Source: Onychostoma macrolepis (lineage: Eukaryota > Chordata > Actinopteri > Cypriniformes > Cyprinidae). From it: 64,000 nucleotides of DNA. Where the stretch lies: NCBI RefSeq assembly GCF_012432095.1, contig NC_081165.1, forward strand, positions 24,705,681 through 24,769,680, written 5' to 3'. Below the pieces are notes generated by a model that ran no database searches, was not told where the DNA came from, and saw only the letters and a list, made by a program, of their open reading frames with translations. The position numbers were made by a program, and so were the translations under genes. Below are positions 47,091 through 58,162 of the stretch, one piece after another; position 1 is the stretch's first letter; every line of letters begins with the position of its first letter.

Positions 47091-49712
47091 TTGTTCAAAT
47101 AAAGACAAGGTAGTGCAAATTTTACATACAACACACAGTGAATGACATATATAGCGTAGATATGCAGCATCATTTAAAATCAATGATCTGAAGTTTGTCT
47201 CAGTTGACAGCCCAACACTTATGTCAGCATTCAACTGCACAATCTGACCTTTAAACCCAGAGCACATTCGTTTTTATGCATTCTACAAATCCATTATGGA
47301 TTTGACAAAGTTTGCAAGATTAATTAAATTAATTTTTTTTTTTAGATATTTAAGTATTATGAAAGCATTATAATATTACAGCATTTGCCTTACAGTTACA
47401 CATAATAGAAAATCTAATGTTATAATACTTTGTGTTTGAGAGTTGTGTGTAATAATTTACTTGTCAGAACTGTTAAACAGAGACAATAAACTAATGAAAA
47501 AGCAAAACAAGAACTCTGTGTGCTCAGTCGCCTATGTGCTGATAAAATAAAAGTCCCACTTCCACCATAATCAACCAATGCCAATAATTAAAAAGATACC
47601 AAATATAGGCCTAATGCAAACATCTGTTCTAATAGTTTTGAGACTAATGTTCACCTACCTTTACCAAGCTCATAACCCATTTTCAGCAAGAGCTTGGAGC
47701 CAATGCCACGCGTGTGAGCCTCCCAACCACAAAACTCTGCGCTGTTTACCTGGGCCACATCCTCCTCCCTTGATGCGAATACTGTAATGAGATACAAAGT
47801 CAGCTTGATTTCAGCAGTACCCTGTAAATGTGTTGAAGAGCTCTAAACCTTTGCATCTGTATTTGTGTATGGCCACACTGGCCAGTGAATTCCAGCAACC
47901 TGCACAACTGCTCTACACTGCAGGTAGGCATGTTAACGTGGGATTAATTCATTTGACCTACGAACTGAGCTGATATTTTAAAGATTATTCTGCAGAAGGT
48001 ATATGTTGCTTTACTGAAAACAGGTAACAAGCACAATGACATTCAGTTCATTTTAATCGGATCATATATTCAGTCCACATTTAAAAATGGAACAAAAAAA
48101 AAAAGAAACATTTTCCATAAAGAAATGCATATTTTAGTCTCCATGTTTAATTTTTAACAATAAGAACATTCCCCTTTACTATGGTGTGTCTGGATGTTTA
48201 ACTTTCGAGATTTTTTTTTTTTTAATTCTCATTTTTCTCAATGGAGATTCTCAATACTGTAATAATTTTTAACTGTATTTTTTTACTTATACAATAAACA
48301 CCACCATTCAAAAATTTGGAATCAGTATGATTTTTGTTTTTGAAAGGAATTTTTGTAAGCAAGGATGCATTCAAAAAGCAACAGTTAAGACATTTATAAT
48401 GTTACAAAAGATTTCTATTTCAAACAAATGCTGTTCTTTTGAACTTTCTTTTCATCAGAAAAAATCCTGAAATAAAAATGTATCACAATTTCTATAAAAA
48501 ATATTATACAAAAAAAAATCTTGCGCACCAAATCAGCATATTAGAATGATTTCTAAAGAATCATGTGACACTGAAGACTGGAAAAATGGCTGCTGAAAAT
48601 TCACGAAAATAAATTACATTTGAAGATATATTAAAATAATATTTTAAATTGTAATAATATTTCACAATATTACTGTTTTTAATAAATAAATGCCAAAAAA
48701 AGAGCCGTGGAATTTTGGTTAGTTTACGAGACTTTCTTCAAACACACAAAAAATTCCCCCAAATTTTTAATGGTATATAATGGAATACTGTTTTATGTAT
48801 TACAGTAATGAGAATTGATTGGAATGGGCTTAACTGCAAATGAAAATAATGAAAATTATATTTTAAATAGTATTTTATTTCAGAAAATATTCTGAAGGTT
48901 TTAAAAATATGCTGTTTTTTCTCTCTGTTTTTTTCTTTTCTCTCGATTACTAAAGAATATAAATGGGTCTTTTAAAAGATTGACCCAGATATATTTTCCT
49001 CAGACTACAGTACTGTACTGTAGTTCCTCAGACACTCCAGTATTCCAGAGGATGTTGTAATTATGCTTCAGCACCTTTAGCATAGGCGGCATCACAATGG
49101 TCTGTATCATCCTCAGAGTCTGATGAGGAAGAGGAGGAACCATCATCTTGACGAAGAGGAGGAATGATCCCATCAGCCTCCAGCACAGCCTCCTTCAACA
49201 GCAGCGAGTCAAATTTCACTGTGTACAAGCCACCTTCAATCTCTGGAAAAAGAGAAGCACAATGTCTCATGCACACCTATAATATATTGCTCTGTTTTAC
49301 CTGATCGAGTGCACGTACTGTTGTGTTTTTGTACAGACTATGTTTGAAGCTGCCACTATATCCCATTAAATTTCCCCTTGGGGATCAATAAGGAATCTCT
49401 CTCTGTCACAAATGATACCATGTAGCAATCTCGGTTCATCCTTTCTGTTAATTGCAGTGAAAGAACTTAGAAATTGTACCTGATATTCTGGCCGGGTACC
49501 AGATGCCATCTTCATGCTTGGCCAAACACGCAGAGCCCGACTCCATGTTACTGATGTCAGCCTCCAGGAAGTCCCTGAGCTCTGATACACACACCACCTC
49601 ACCATGGGAGTACCTGAAAAACACACACATCAGTCAACAAAACAGCCACATAAAACAAAAATGCCACTATAGACCACCACTACCCAGGAAAAAAAATTAT
49701 AATTATGATAAT

Positions 49713-49764
<52 letters not shown>

Positions 49765-52246
49765 AACTTGAAAATATAGTTTTATGATAAAACTATAGTT
49801 ATAATAATAGATTTTATATACAAGTTATTTAAACAATAGATAAGATGCTCATAAAATTACTTTTTACATTGACAATATCATTAAAAAGTTTGAAAATAAT
49901 ACTTAAGTATTTTATGCATGTACAGGTGCTGGTCATATAATTAGAATATCATCAAAAAGTTGATTTATTTCACTAATTCCATTCAAAAAGTGAAACTTGT
50001 ATATTATATTCATTCATTACACACAGACTGATATATTTCAAATGTTTATTTCTTTTAATTCTGATGATTAGAGCTTACAGCTCATGAAAGTCAAAAATCA
50101 GTATCTCAAAATATTAGAATATTTACATTTGAGTTTGAATAAATGACCATCCCTACAGTATAAATTCTGGGTATCTCTTGTTCTTTGAAACCACAATAAT
50201 GGGGAAGACTGCTGACTTGGCAATGATCCAGAAGACGAACATTGACACCTCCACAAAGAGGGTAAGTCACAGAAGGTCATTACTGAAAGGTGTGGCTGTT
50301 TACAGAGTGCTGTATCAAAGCATATTAAATGCAAAGTTGACTGGAAGGAAGAATTTGGGTAGGAAAAGGTGCACAAGCAACAGGGATGACCGCAAGCTTG
50401 AGAATACAGTCAAGCAAAGCCGATTCAAACACTTGGGAGAGCTTCACAAGGAGAGAACTGAAGCTGGAGTCACCACGCCAGACGCCTTCAGGAAAAGGGC
50501 TACCAAGCCACTTCTGAACCAGAGACAACGCCAGAAGCATCTTAACTGGGCTGTGGAGAAAAGAACTGGACTGTTGCTCAGTGGTCCAAAGTCCTCTTTT
50601 CAGATGAAAGTAAATTTTACATTTCATTTGGAAATCAAGGTCCCAGAGTCTGAAGGAAGAGTGAGAGGCACAGAATCCATGTTGCTTGAAGTCCAGTGTG
50701 AAGTTTCCACAGTCAGTGATGATTTGGGCTGCCATGTCATCTGCTGGTGTTGGTCCACTGTGTTTTCTGAAGTCCATAGTCAACGCAGCCATCTACCAGG
50801 AAATTTTAGAGCACTTCATGCTTCCTTCTGTTGACAAGCTTTATGGAGATGCTGATTTCATTTTCCAGCAGGACTTGGCACCTGCTCACACTGCCAAAGG
50901 TACCAAAAGCTGGTTCAATGACCATAGTGTTACTGTGCTTGATTGGCCAGCAAACTCGCTTGACCTGAACCCCATAGAGAATCTATGGGGTATTGTCAAG
51001 AGGAAGATGAGAGACACCAGACCCAACAATGCAGATGAGCTGAAGGCCACTATCGGAGCAACCTGGGCTCTCATAACACCTGAGCAGTGCCACAGACTGA
51101 TCGACTCCATGCCACGCCGCATTGCTGCAGTAATTCAGGCAAAAGGAGCCCCAACTAAGTATTGAGTGCTGTACATGCTCATACTTTTCATTTTCATACT
51201 TTTCAGTTGGCCAAAATTTCTAAAAATCCTTTCTTTGTATTGGTCTTAAGTAATATTCTAATATTTTGAGATACTGATTTTTGACTTTCATGAGCTGTAA
51301 GCTCTAATCATCAAAATTAAAAGAAATAAACATTTGAAATATATCAGTCTGTGTGTAATGAATGAATATAATATACAAGTTTCACGTTTTGATGATATTC
51401 TAATTATATGACCAGCACCTGTATAAAATATTTATTTACCTTAATAAATATGTACAATATTTATTAAGCAATAAATGTTACCTTGAAAATATGCAACTTT
51501 TATGAAAATAATGATTAAGATGTGTGCACTCACATGTATTAAAGGCGTAAGAAAAAAACGACTTTTGTTGAAAATGGTATAAAAGTCTTTCAAATTTGTA
51601 TTCTTTAATGTTTTCTTTTTTTGTAAAAATTATAATATCTGGCAGTCAAAAAATGTCGGGAAAAAAACCAAAAAAAAACCTGAAGACGTAAAAGACAGCA
51701 CCTGCAGTTGTCCATGAAGCGGCATTTGTCCTCAAGGTAGAAGCCACAGGGTTTCATGCATTTGTTTGTGGGATGAAGGTAAAGCACCCGGACTCGAGCC
51801 TCTTCTCCTTCTGGCTCTTCAGGGCAGACCACCATGGCGTTATGGTACTCTAGGGTTCCCCATGAGGTACGGTAAGGAGCACATACCTTAGTTCCACTTA
51901 TATCCACCTCTTCCTCCTCATCCGGTTCAGTGTTTTGTTTCACCTCAGCAGAGTCCTCTGACAGTTCAGAATAGAAAGCAGCAAACTCATCCCCTAAAGC
52001 CGTTTCTTGAGTAACAGATGTGGCATTTTGGTTTGTCGAAGGCTCCTCCAAAGAGGCCAGCAACTGGCTTTTTTTGACAGACACCAGGCTGGACTCTGTG
52101 AGCTCAATGAGCTGCTGCAGGTCCTCCTTTAGCTTCAGGAGGTCAGCCTGCTCTGCTGAGCCCAAACCAGCAGATAACGCCACCTCCACCTGCTGAAGCT
52201 GAGCGCTGTAGGTCTTGATGGCTTCTTCCAGACTGCTTTCATCCAT
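43111..52246 (-). CDS. zgpat: Zinc finger CCCH-type with G-patch domain protein
   Basis: Six coding exons: 51702-52246, 49480-49613, 49075-49242, 47659-47769, 46540-46939, 43111-43249; 1,497 bases, 498 residues plus stop, in frame throughout (human about 531). In mammals it is a nuclear DNA-binding repressor that recruits the NuRD complex, and it has also been linked to splicing. Seen: an N-terminal helix (MDESSLEEAIKTYSAQLQQV), an acidic stretch (EPDEEEEVDISG), and a CCCH finger spanning exons 1-2 whose C-x8-C-x5-C-x3-H core is completed by RYSH. Then come YTVKFDSLLLKEAV, a Ser-rich acidic run, the G-patch (GWEAHTRGIGSKLLLKMGYE, then LGKGLG), a basic nuclear-localisation-like stretch (RKPKAKKRK) and a C-terminal coiled coil. 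ATG has A at -3 and G at +4. For exon 4 I chose the acceptor at CATCAAG|GG, because the stronger-looking TTACAG 13 bases earlier breaks frame. Confidence 0.95.
43338..43817. repeat. Probable MITE with TTAAAGGTGCA termini in the last zgpat intron
   Basis: The left end TTAAAGGTGCAACAGGTG and the right end CTACTGCACCTTAAGG are inverted over about 11 bases. The interior is GC-richer than the intron (GGGGGCGTGGCTTTAGACGG). Non-coding. Confidence 0.55.
44371..46268. repeat. Large palindromic DNA element with about 550-base arms
   Basis: The left arm starts AAAGGGTTAGTTCACCCAAA and the right arm ends with the counterpart TTTGGGTGAACTTACCCTTT. Both arms continue to match inward (CCTAGGTGTATATGAC, AAGCTCTATAATGACA versus CAATGATAGAGCTT, GATAACGTAGGAC versus GTCCTACGTCATC), with substitutions and small gaps. 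The apex is occupied by a later hAT-like insertion. It lies in the last zgpat intron. The open frames inside it are not genes. Confidence 0.75.
44941..45849. mobile_element. hAT-like non-autonomous element, 909 bases, nested in the palindrome
   Basis: The left terminus TAGAGATGTAACGGTATGAT and the right terminus, reading TAGGGATGAAACGATTACCA on the other strand, are imperfect inverted repeats. The flanks ATTCGTGA (44933-44940) and ATTCAAGA (45850-45857) are an 8-base target duplication with two changes. A + strand frame at 45283-45567 has no transposase motif that I recognise. Confidence 0.7.
47041..47089. repeat. AC dinucleotide microsatellite
   Basis: About 24 uninterrupted AC units in the zgpat intron between exons 5 and 4. 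It produces the artefactual Cys-Val repeat frame on the - strand. Confidence 0.95.
48290..48700 (-). repeat. Reverse-oriented copy of the seven-member repeat family
   Basis: AAATCAGCATATTAGAATGA, AATCATGTGACACTGAAGAC and AAATGCTGTTCTTTTGAACT are the reverse complement of the family described at 16256. Intronic in zgpat. Confidence 0.75.
49715..49764. repeat. Compound AC/AT microsatellite
   Basis: TACATACATACACACACACA followed by CACACATATATATATA. Intronic in zgpat, just 3' of exon 2 on the + map. The + strand frame with alternating Thr-His and Ile-Tyr here is an artefact. Confidence 0.85.
49923..51421 (+). mobile_element. Tc1-like DNA transposon, 1,499 bases, long inverted termini
   Basis: It starts CAGGTGCTGGTCATATAATT and ends with the exact counterpart AATTATATGACCAGCACCTG, with TA at both outer flanks (49921-49922 and 51422-51423), the classic Tc1/mariner target duplication. 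The inverted termini are about 205 and 175 bases; the right one lacks about 32 bases present in the left. Inside is a broken transposase frame. It is inserted in zgpat intron 1, in the opposite orientation to the gene. Confidence 0.95.
50199..51165 (+). pseudogene. Tc1-family transposase, frame-shifted
   Basis: The N-terminal part begins MGKTADLAMIQKTNIDTSTK, typical of Tc1-like DNA-binding domains. The C-terminal part in another frame reads SVMIWAAMSSAGVGPLCF, DADFIFQQDLAPAHTAK and DWPANSLDLNPIENLWG, the catalytic DD34E core (the Asp of QQD and the Glu of IEN). A first frame change lies near 50560-50570, just before the expected first catalytic Asp, and further small defects follow near 50650-50690. 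So no full-length transposase can be made. This is a dead copy with otherwise well-preserved sequence. Confidence 0.92.
51422..51701. other. Rest of zgpat intron 1, no feature
   Basis: Plain AT-rich intron with a poly-A/T patch at about 51606-51680. No exon or complete element seen. Confidence 0.5.
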
Positions 52247-52291
52247 AGTGAGGATCAGGTACTTACATGACAGGAGCTCACTGAGATGAAA

Positions 52292-52563
52292 CTAAAGGAA
52301 CAGAGCAGACAAAGAACGGTCCCGCTATATTATGCAGTATAGTTTTCACATATTTCAGAATCAACACCTTTTTAAAATATATTTAATGTTCTTTGGGATG
52401 AGGGTTATGTAGAGACTATGCAGTGATACGGTTAGCTTTTAAGCTAACGTTACAGACAGCCTAAAGTTAGCACTTTCTGGATAGTGTCCTGCTGTCTTAA
52501 TTCAGATACATGGTTTTAAGTTTGTACCCGACTAAAATGACTTAAAACATTTTAATTACTTAC
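52292..52563 (-). other. Intron in the zgpat 5' untranslated region
   Basis: On the - strand AAAAT|GTAAGT at 52563-52558 is a strong donor, and TTCCTTTAG ending at 52292 an acceptor, so the leader is split: a non-coding exon from 52564 up to about 52690, and the exon 51702-52291 that carries the ATG at 52244-52246. Confidence 0.6.
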
Positions 52564-52669
52564 ATTTTAAATTTGCCGTTGGTCGTGGCATTGTTTTGTT
52601 TCTGTGGACAGAGACGGTCAGAATTTCTTTCGCTGCACCTCATTGGGAGTCGCTCAACTTTGACCTCAC

Positions 52670-52677
52670 TGACGTCA
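52670..52677. promoter_or_regulatory. Full CRE palindrome near the zgpat start region
   Basis: TGACGTCA, the consensus site for CREB/ATF factors, lies about 105 bases upstream of the inferred non-coding exon's donor. An inverted CCAAT (ATTGG at 52642-52646) lies next to it. Such a pair is usual in housekeeping promoters. The start site itself is not visible in sequence. Confidence 0.5.
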
Positions 52678-52859
52678 TCGATCAGCTCTCGCTTCCTACA
52701 TCCGATTTCAGTGAATAAATTATATAAAAAGATGATAGATCTCTGGAAACCAAATTTCTTACGTTTAAATAAACTCAAATTATACATAAACCGTTTGGAA
52801 CGAACAAAACTGAAAATGCTGCTGTTTCAAAAACACCGAAATGTATTTTATTTTTAGCA

Positions 52860-53510
52860 GCTATGGTGTGTTAATAATGTAACACCTCCTGTTTTTGTGT
52901 TATTAAATAAAAACAAGAGCATGAATTTAACTTTGTATTCAGTATTTTGTATTGAATTCCGACTATACAAGTAGATTTTGTGCTAAATTAAAAATTTTAA
53001 AAAGCTCATTCCTAGAGTCCATCTATATTTAAAATAGTTGTTGTACTGTTAAAGCAATATATCAGTTAACCCATTTTATTTGTCTTTAACTTATTGCTTG
53101 TACATTTCAATTTATTCATTTTATAAATATTTTACTGTTAGTAATATATTTGCAGGAAAACAAAATTGCTAACTAGAAGCCTATATTGTTTTTGGGAAAT
53201 AACATTGGATGTCCAATCAAGCTTTTTTTATATAACACATTTGGTCTAATATCTTTTCTCAAGAGAATACATTTTAATCATTAAGAATAAAAAATGTAGT
53301 ACATAAAATATAAATAAAAAAATATATAGTAATACAGTAAAATAGTGCTACTTAATGGTAAAGGGAAGATAAAATGTTCAGATGCCAAATCACTCACATG
53401 CTATTTATCATTTATTTATTTTTTTAACATTAATAAAAAAGAACTTGAAAAAACACCATTTAAAAGAAGTATAAAGTTCTTTTATTTATTTAAAAAATTA
53501 ATGTAAAGTG
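52860..53510. other. Short AT-rich spacer between rtel1 3' end and zgpat promoter
   Basis: No gene seen. The two genes are arranged head to tail on the - strand, with under 1 kb between the rtel1 cleavage region and the zgpat promoter. Confidence 0.5.
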
Positions 53511-53516
53511 TTTATT
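53511..53516 (-). terminator. Candidate polyadenylation signal of rtel1
   Basis: AATAAA on the - strand, about 145 bases after the rtel1 stop. Two further overlapping AATAAA copies lie at 53481-53490. The cluster makes this region the likely 3' end. Confidence 0.6.
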
Positions 53517-53660
53517 GACAAAATATAATTACATATAACAAATATCAGGGTTTTTTTTTCAACATTCTCCTGCTTAAATCTCTTCATGCATGGTATATGT
53601 AAAAAACTATGAAGATACTGATATCTTAGAGCAGCTTAGAGAAATATCTTAGAGCAGCAT

Positions 53661-56220
53661 TCATGAAAAAAAGGATGATATCTTGCTTTGAGTCTTTCCT
53701 GTAGATAATGGAGATGCTGCAACGAAAAATAACAATTAAGAATGATTAGCATATTTATCTACCATCCCAGTTGCAGAATACAATATTTACACACAAGTAT
53801 TACAAAGAATACCTTGATTTAGTTGACTTGATCCCATGTCTGCTAAATCCTGGTTTGCAACAGAATCATTTCCGGTCAAGGATTTTAACAGCTCACCGAA
53901 CTGCTTCCTGTGCTGTGGTCGAATGAGCACAGTCAACCCTAGACCAGACCCAACAAGTTCAGCCTCTTTCCCAACAGATACCGGTTTAATAAAAAATTTA
54001 AAAGGTTATGATGAATCTAAAAGAAACAGACTAACGTTCTAGTAGAGCGATGTCTTCATCTCTCTCAGTCAATAAACTCACAACAGTTGACACCATCTGT
54101 TCATAATTGTTTGATGTTTTATAGGCCTGCAAGGCCAAAAACATCTGACGGGTTTTTTCTGCACCGATGGCCTGTTTAATGTCTGACAGCAGAGAGGAGC
54201 ACGACAGACCTTCTTTGATGGATGTTTGTGGCTTCTGGACTTCACTTCTCACATTCACTGTAAAAATTTCCAAAAACAATTTCTAAAAAGTACAAACGTC
54301 TGCATCAAGAATAGGGTGGCAATTCCTGTAACACCAAAAAGGAGGACACTATGCAAGATTTGAAGCCAGAATAAAAACTGAAAAATAATCCTAAAGCAGT
54401 AACAAAAAATAAACTTTTCCATTTAATAGACAATATTTTTCCCCTTTATGAGGGCAAATTTTCTAAACTTATTAAATGTATACATCATCTTTCATGTAAA
54501 TTCAATAAATTCAGTTAGAATAATAAGACAGTAGGGCATCAAAATCAATAAAATCTATCTTTGTATCACAAAAGTGCATCTAGATTTCTACATTTCGATG
54601 CATTTACACAGACTGTTTAATGCTGATGCCACAAATGCATTTACCCTGCAGTTAAAATTCATAAATAATGTTAGGAGATGAATGCGTTAGATATAAAATA
54701 AACTGAATACAGAATTATGAAGCTTTAAATATGAAACTAAAACCATCAGTAGGTGGCGACAAGTCATATTAAGCCAGTCACTGATTCACTCATTCAATCA
54801 ATTCGTTCAAAATGGCCGATTCATTTAGAAATTAAGCAAGTGACTCTATTTCGGAATTGCATACTAGCATACTACTCTTACTAGTATGCACTTTTGAATT
54901 TAGCAACTGTCTTCATGAATGGCTTATTGAATCACTGACTCACCTGATTTGTTCAAAAACGCTGACTCATTCAGATACAAAACACTGCGTTGATCAGTGA
55001 TGCAATGTTGGCAAAACAGAGCAAAACAGCCATATTGACAATTTAGCATATAAAGTGTATGTCGCTTAATTTTAACTTGATTTGTTTTATTTATTTAGAA
55101 TATTAGCCATTGTATAAAATATAAAACAGTAGTCTTAAAAAGAGGATAAATGAGCAGCTCAAGCATTCGCCAATAGACAGACGTGGTGTTTTAAAACTGG
55201 ACGGATGGCCACCCTATACAAGACCTTTTTAATTGCAGTTAATACCAATAAACTCCAATATACCTCCAATTTTACCATCCCCACCGTTGAGTTCTGCGGT
55301 TCTCAGGTGAGAACCACCTTGGTTCAGCTGTTGACTCGAATTCAGCTGCTCACTGGGTGGATTCACAGGTGACATCTCAGTTTTCACTAGAAAAGGAAAA
55401 CATAAAACAATGTTATTTATCATTATGGAGAGAAAAAAATCAGTTCTAAAAGTTTCCTGTAACTGTTATACACTATTTACAAGTCAGATGTTACCTGTGT
55501 TCTGCCTGAGAGCCTCTCGCTCCTCCCTGGGCAGCGAATGCTCTTGTTTATAGCCACAGCCTTCACCTGTGAACTCCAAACAATGCTCATCGAACTCTTT
55601 CTTATGGTGTGGACGAATAAATTGATAAAGACCTTGAGAAAAAGAAGATGATGCTCTTTATCTGCCAGTTTTGATTCCAGTCACAATCAGAGACCAGTGA
55701 AGGGAATTCAAATGTTAGAAGGCATATTAGTTGAATTAGCAGTGGAAATGTAATTTGCTTGAAGGATGTGTCGTGATTCTGCACCTCTGAGCAGACAGTG
55801 TGTGTTGTGGTCTTGTATGAGCGGTTCAGTCACATTAGCAAGAAGGTCACTCAGGTCATTGGTTGTCTTGTAGGACTGCAGCGCCTCCATGATGAGCTTG
55901 AAGTTCTCGTGACTCAGGCATCGTCTCAGCTCCATCATGAAAGCTTTGCCTGTTTTACAGTACAGGAAGCCACTGTCTTCTGAAGCACAGCCAGCAGAAG
56001 ACATAAAATGCATTTCATTTAATACAAAAGAGATGCACAAATCCATTTTGGTAATCCACTAAATTTAAAGGTGAAGTGTGTAATTATCTATGTCACCAAA
56101 TTTTAAATTGCAAATACAATGTCAGTTTTAGAGGAAACCTATGAATAGCTTAATTGTAGAGTCTACGTGTTTATCTGATCTGGTATTTTAAAAACACTAC
56201 CATTCATTCATTCATTCATT

Positions 56221-56260
<40 letters not shown>

Positions 56261-58162
56261 CATTTTATATGTCACTTTTTGGATGAATATGAATCTAATC
56301 TTTTAATTCAAATTTTTGCATAGTCTTGTAATCAATAGAATAAGGTCTACATACACCAAAAGCATACAACACGCAAAAATTCAATCAAGATCCCTCACCC
56401 GCTCTTGAACAACTTTAATTTTCCGTTTCCCACCCCTTGATTCATCATCCAGACGTTTGTCATGCTGGAGGGAAAGAGTCGACAAGCGACTCGCCTGCAG
56501 GGTCAAAGACCAATGAGAAAGGGAAAATTAGCAAAAAGATTTGATCACAGTTATTTTACGGCATGAGGAATTTTTTACAGACGTGCACAATGAGCTAAAT
56601 TGATGAAAGTAGAAAGATCTGAGAAACAGATAAAAAGAGATCATGGTGTCATTCAAAACCCCAATCATGATTTATGAGGTAATTTCTTACCATTCATATC
56701 TCATTTATTCAGCAAAAAAAAATCATTTTCTAGGTTATTCACTTCCAATATCTCTGAGAAATGTGAAATCACTGCCTACACCAGTGTTTCTCACACTGAA
56801 TTGTCCTCTTTTGGACCATTGCCATATACATCCCGTGCACTTTCAATATATGGAAAACAGCTGCTCTGACATTCTGCATTACATATCCTTTTGTGCTAAA
56901 TGGCAGAAAGAAAATAAAATTGGTTTGGAAAGAGAGCAACTAAATGATTTCTCTAGCGATTTAATTCTTGTCTCACTCTTTCTTCCCCAGGCATGGAGTC
57001 TTCCCTCCCTCCTTTGTTGCTTGTGTCATCCAGGGCATCCAGCAGGCTGACTGGTTTCCTTTTACTTGTCATCTCCATCTCATATTGAATGCAAAGTCTG
57101 GCCGCTCCATCCCGCCCAGAATGCTCTTCTGACTCTAAAACATCACAATAATTTTAACTGACTCGCACTGAATGTACAAAAGTTTGAAAACAATGATTTT
57201 TTAAATCATCAGAGATGATATGCAATTTAATGCATATTTGCAAAATAAATGCATTAATTTCTATTAAAAACATGCACACAAACCCCAAAAATTTGAATGA
57301 AAGTATAATCCTGGTTTCTGCATATATATTAAGCACCACAGCATTTTCAGCATTGAAAATAATAATAAATGCTTCTTAAGCACCAAATCAGCATATTAGA
57401 ATGATTTCTGAAGGATCATGTGACACTGAAGACTGGAGTAATGATGCTGAAAATTCAGTTTTATATTTTAATTTATTTTGTAATAATATTTCACTAAATT
57501 AGTGTTTTTACTGTATTTTTGAGCACATGAATGCAGCCTTGGTGAACATAAAAGACTTCATTTAAAACATTTAAAAAACAAAAAACTTAAAAAAATAAAT
57601 AAAAAACTTTTGACAAGTACAGTAACTGACTGCAATTAAATAAAAATCAATGTCAAAACATCCTCCAAATGATCAAATCTAAGGGTTCTGTCTCCATTAA
57701 AAACAGAGTTGTCTCCTAACATTATCTAATGTTAATGTTTAATTGGTTCAATTGGGCTGTTTTATAAATCACAGTCTCAGAATGAGACCAAATTATAATT
57801 CATTGCTTAATTACTTGACTTTTTATCGATTACTGTTAAAAAAAAATAAAAATACAGTAGATTCAAGCAGGACATTCATAAAAGTTGGAGACATAAACCT
57901 CCAAGATGTGAAATATGTATTAATGAACAGTCATCCAAGAGCCTCAGACCTCATTAAAAGGCCAGAAAAAAGGATGAATAGAGGTGAGCTCACCTAATTT
58001 TCTCCTCTTTAGGCTGGGGACGTGCGAGTCTAGTGTTTTGGCCTTTTGAGAGGTGTCACTGAGCCAGACACTCTTAGCAGGACAGCTGGAGCCTGTGTTG
58101 AGCGGCCCGGTGTCTGCCTGATTTTTACAGGCCTCTTTTTCTTTCCTAACAGGAACTGGTCT
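53661..58162 (-). CDS. rtel1: rtel1 exons covering the harmonin-like domains and PIP box
   Basis: Exons: 57994-58162, 56977-57134, 56399-56494, 55785-55979, 55495-55632, 55264-55386, 54036-54257, 53813-53938, 53661-53716, stop TGA at 53661-53663. The linker has [16 protein letters not shown] and a basic [13 protein letters not shown]. Harmonin-like domain 1: [20 protein letters not shown] to [20 protein letters not shown]; domain 2: [20 protein letters not shown] to [20 protein letters not shown]. The last exon encodes [11 protein letters not shown] and stop, a PCNA-interacting QxxIxxFF box one residue from the C terminus. A C-terminal RING, present in some mammalian isoforms, is absent. Confidence 0.93.

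Noticed and set aside
46995..47267. A 90-residue frame rich in Cys-Val
   Set aside because: It is a translation of the AC microsatellite.
49315..49395. LINE 3' tail with CCCCTTGGGGATCAATAAGG
   Set aside because: The words resemble the tails of fish non-LTR elements, but the stretch is only about 80 bases and has no target duplication that I can define, so it is not listed as a feature.
49503..49787. A frame with Thr-His and Ile-Tyr runs
   Set aside because: It is the translation of the AC/AT microsatellite, together with the reverse strand of zgpat exon 2.
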